Source: Tabrizicola sp. | GTDB lineage: Bacteria > Pseudomonadota > Alphaproteobacteria > Rhodobacterales > Rhodobacteraceae | Reading direction: 5' to 3' | Length of the DNA: 64,000 bases | Assembly (NCBI RefSeq): GCF_030373185.1 | Contig: NZ_JAUCZH010000005.1 | Span: forward strand, 62,001-126,000 | In this document: positions 62,696 through 64,000 of the stretch, one piece after another | Numbering within the stretch: the first letter of the stretch is position 1 | Layout: every line of letters starts with the position of its first letter | The notes under the pieces: model-generated | Database searches by the model: none | Told to the model about the DNA's origin: nothing | Seen by the model: the letters and a program-made list of their open reading frames with translations, nothing else | Made by a program: the position numbers and the translations under genes

Positions 62696-64000
62696 TCAGT
62701 TCAGCGCGCCGATCGACCAGAAGTAGGTTTCGCCGCTGCTGTCGTTGGTCCCGTCATTGTCGGTTACCAGCCAGCCGATGCCTGCGGCGTCCACGGCAAA
62801 GCCTTCGACCTTCTCGGAGGTATAGCCGCCGTGCAGGTTCAGGTCGGGGATCAGGTCGCGGACCAGTTCCTTGGTGACCACCGGCAGCGGGCCACCCAAG
62901 GGGGCGGGCGCCAGATCGGCCAGAGCCACGCGCGTCAGCTTTTTGGTTGCGGCCCGGTCGGCATTCTGGTTGTCCCGCTCGATCAGATAGAGATGATCGC
63001 CCGACAACGTGATCTCTGACAGCCCCATCCAGGCACCCTCGCCCGGCGCATCCAGCGGGTAATGCACCGCTGTCCAGCTGGCATTCGTGATGTCATAGGC
63101 CAGAAGCTTGACCATCCCCGCCGGATCGTCCTGCCATTCGCGCTGGACGGCCAGCCACAGGACATCGCCAACCTTGGTCACGCCTTCAAATCCAAAGCGG
63201 ATTTCCTGATCAAGCAGAACTTCGGGCAGCGGGATTTCCTTGGTGATCTTGCCGTCGGCATCCACATGCAGCAGCGCATGCGGGATCAGCCGGTCGCTGC
63301 GACCTTCCGAGGCCAGCCAGAACCCGCCTTCTCCATCCGAGGTGATCCCCTCCAGATCCAGCTTTTGTGCCGTTTCACCGCCGCGTGTTACCACGGTTGC
63401 CGCAGTGATCCTTGCCGGGGCCTGGCTTGCGTCGATGGTGTAGATTGTCGGCGCAGCGGACAGGGCGGAATCGCTGACCGCATATAGCTTGCCCGCCTCT
63501 GCCGGATCGGCTGCCAGCCCCGACAGGGCCGCCCAGCCGATCAGCGTGTCCGTCCCTGCGCTGGTGATCGTCGGATAGGCTGCAACGCCTTCGGCCCGCG
63601 CGTAGACCATGACATGCGCCGGGGCCAGACCGTCGGCCCGCAGGTCGACTTCGTTTGCCGTGGCAAACAGGTTTCGCGCCGGGATCGCCACCATGCCTTC
63701 GGGGCTGATGCCCGAGGGCAGGATCTGCTTCAGCACCGGCGCAGCCGGGTTCGTCAGGTCATAGACTGCGACAAGCGATGCGCGTTCGGATGCGACAAAC
63801 AGATGCGGGACACCATCAAACGTGGCGACCTCGACCGATTCCAGTTCCACGCCCTTTGAATTGCGGTGATCCGGGTAATGCCCCATCGCCACCATGGCAT
63901 GTTCGAGGCTTGAACCCGAGTCGTAGGCCACTGATCCATCGCGATTGAAGATGGTGAAGCCACGAGAGCCGCCCTTCCAGTCGCCCTCGTTTGCCGTCAC
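62696..64000 (-). CDS. Esterase-like activity of phytase family protein (5' end outside the window)
   Basis: 434 residues to the window edge, without the N-terminus. The beta-propeller-like repeats include GVELESVEVATFDGVPHLFV, QKLDLEGITSDGEGGFWLAS and a C-terminal VEGFAVDAAGIGWLVTDNDG. The last block fits the phytase-like propeller family (PF13449 type). The N-terminal portion also fits the YncE/choice-of-anchor propeller group. Probably secreted; substrate unknown. Confidence 0.8.
   Translation of the reverse strand: MTANEGDWKGGSRGFTIFNRDGSVAYDSGSSLEHAMVAMGHYPDHRNSKGVELESVEVATFDGVPHLFVASERASLVAVYDLTNPAAPVLKQILPSGISPEGMVAIPARNLFATANEVDLRADGLAPAHVMVYARAEGVAAYPTITSAGTDTLIGWAALSGLAADPAEAGKLYAVSDSALSAAPTIYTIDASQAPARITAATVVTRGGETAQKLDLEGITSDGEGGFWLASEGRSDRLIPHALLHVDADGKITKEIPLPEVLLDQEIRFGFEGVTKVGDVLWLAVQREWQDDPAGMVKLLAYDITNASWTAVHYPLDAPGEGAWMGLSEITLSGDHLYLIERDNQNADRAATKKLTRVALADLAPAPLGGPLPVVTKELVRDLIPDLNLHGGYTSEKVEGFAVDAAGIGWLVTDNDGTNDSSGETYFWSIGALN

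Overview
The window is a GC-rich (about 62-65 percent in most hand-counted lines) chromosomal segment of an alphaproteobacterium, almost certainly of the Rhodobacter/Paracoccus group (Rhodobacterales). The evidence is a COQ9-family protein, a TrcR/DUF1013 cell-cycle regulator, a Hint-domain protein of the type abundant in this order, a small Rhodobacter-type porin, a DUF1523 protein, a TIGR02302 protein, the DUF3576-leuS-lptE-holA run and the argH-lipoprotein-DUF2834-lysA-TIGR02302 run. I saw no rRNA, tRNA, CRISPR array, transposase or prophage gene.

Layout. 1-3726: a partial exported protein diverging from a translationally coupled trio that ends in a DyP-type peroxidase. 3790-6568: a DUF1127-like protein, a Crp/Fnr regulator, a UDP-glucuronate epimerase-like enzyme and rpsU. 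6676-11422: COQ9, a quinone oxidoreductase, RNase T2, TrcR and a Hint protein. 11575-19373 (minus): LysR regulator, sulfotransferase-like protein, then a polyamine-type ABC transporter (potD-potA-potB-potC) and an aminoaldehyde dehydrogenase, with structured repeats between potD/potA and potA/potB. 19487-25971: a DMT-type membrane protein facing urtABCDE (urea uptake). 26273-31976: a small unknown protein, an OsmC-like protein, and DUF3576-leuS-lptE-holA. 32242-35438: porin, YggS/PLPBP and two adjacent decayed genes (FAD-linked oxidase and membrane protein). 35553-42612: amylosucrase, L,D-transpeptidase-ribA, an OmpR-type response regulator, an alpha/beta hydrolase, xthA and tlpA. 42639-51880 (plus): argH, a tiny LptM-like lipoprotein, DUF2834, lysA, TIGR02302, DUF1624 and pheT. 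51928-59071 (minus): a seven-gene, tightly packed operon of mostly unrecognised proteins around an AAA ATPase and a long coiled-coil protein. 59479-64000: panC-panB, a cupin, a second L,D-transpeptidase and the 3' part of a phytase-like esterase.

The best candidate for an undescribed system is the 51928-59071 operon. It encodes a coiled-coil protein (TelA-like in character), a 374-aa protein, an AAA ATPase with an Asp-Asp Walker B, a low-GC 178-aa protein joined to both neighbours by 4-bp overlaps, a 463-aa protein, and two small membrane proteins. Its promoter region carries three alternating half-sites forming the palindromes CATCAC-N3-GTGATG and TGATGTAA-N7-TTACATCA. A second theme is a family of five dispersed palindromic repeats (14863, 22619, 31364, 56766, 59316). 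Two complete copies keep perfect long stems although the arm sequences differ, which argues for selection on structure. One half-copy lies inside the 5' coding sequence of urtC. Functions are assigned from visible motifs and family knowledge; no search was run.
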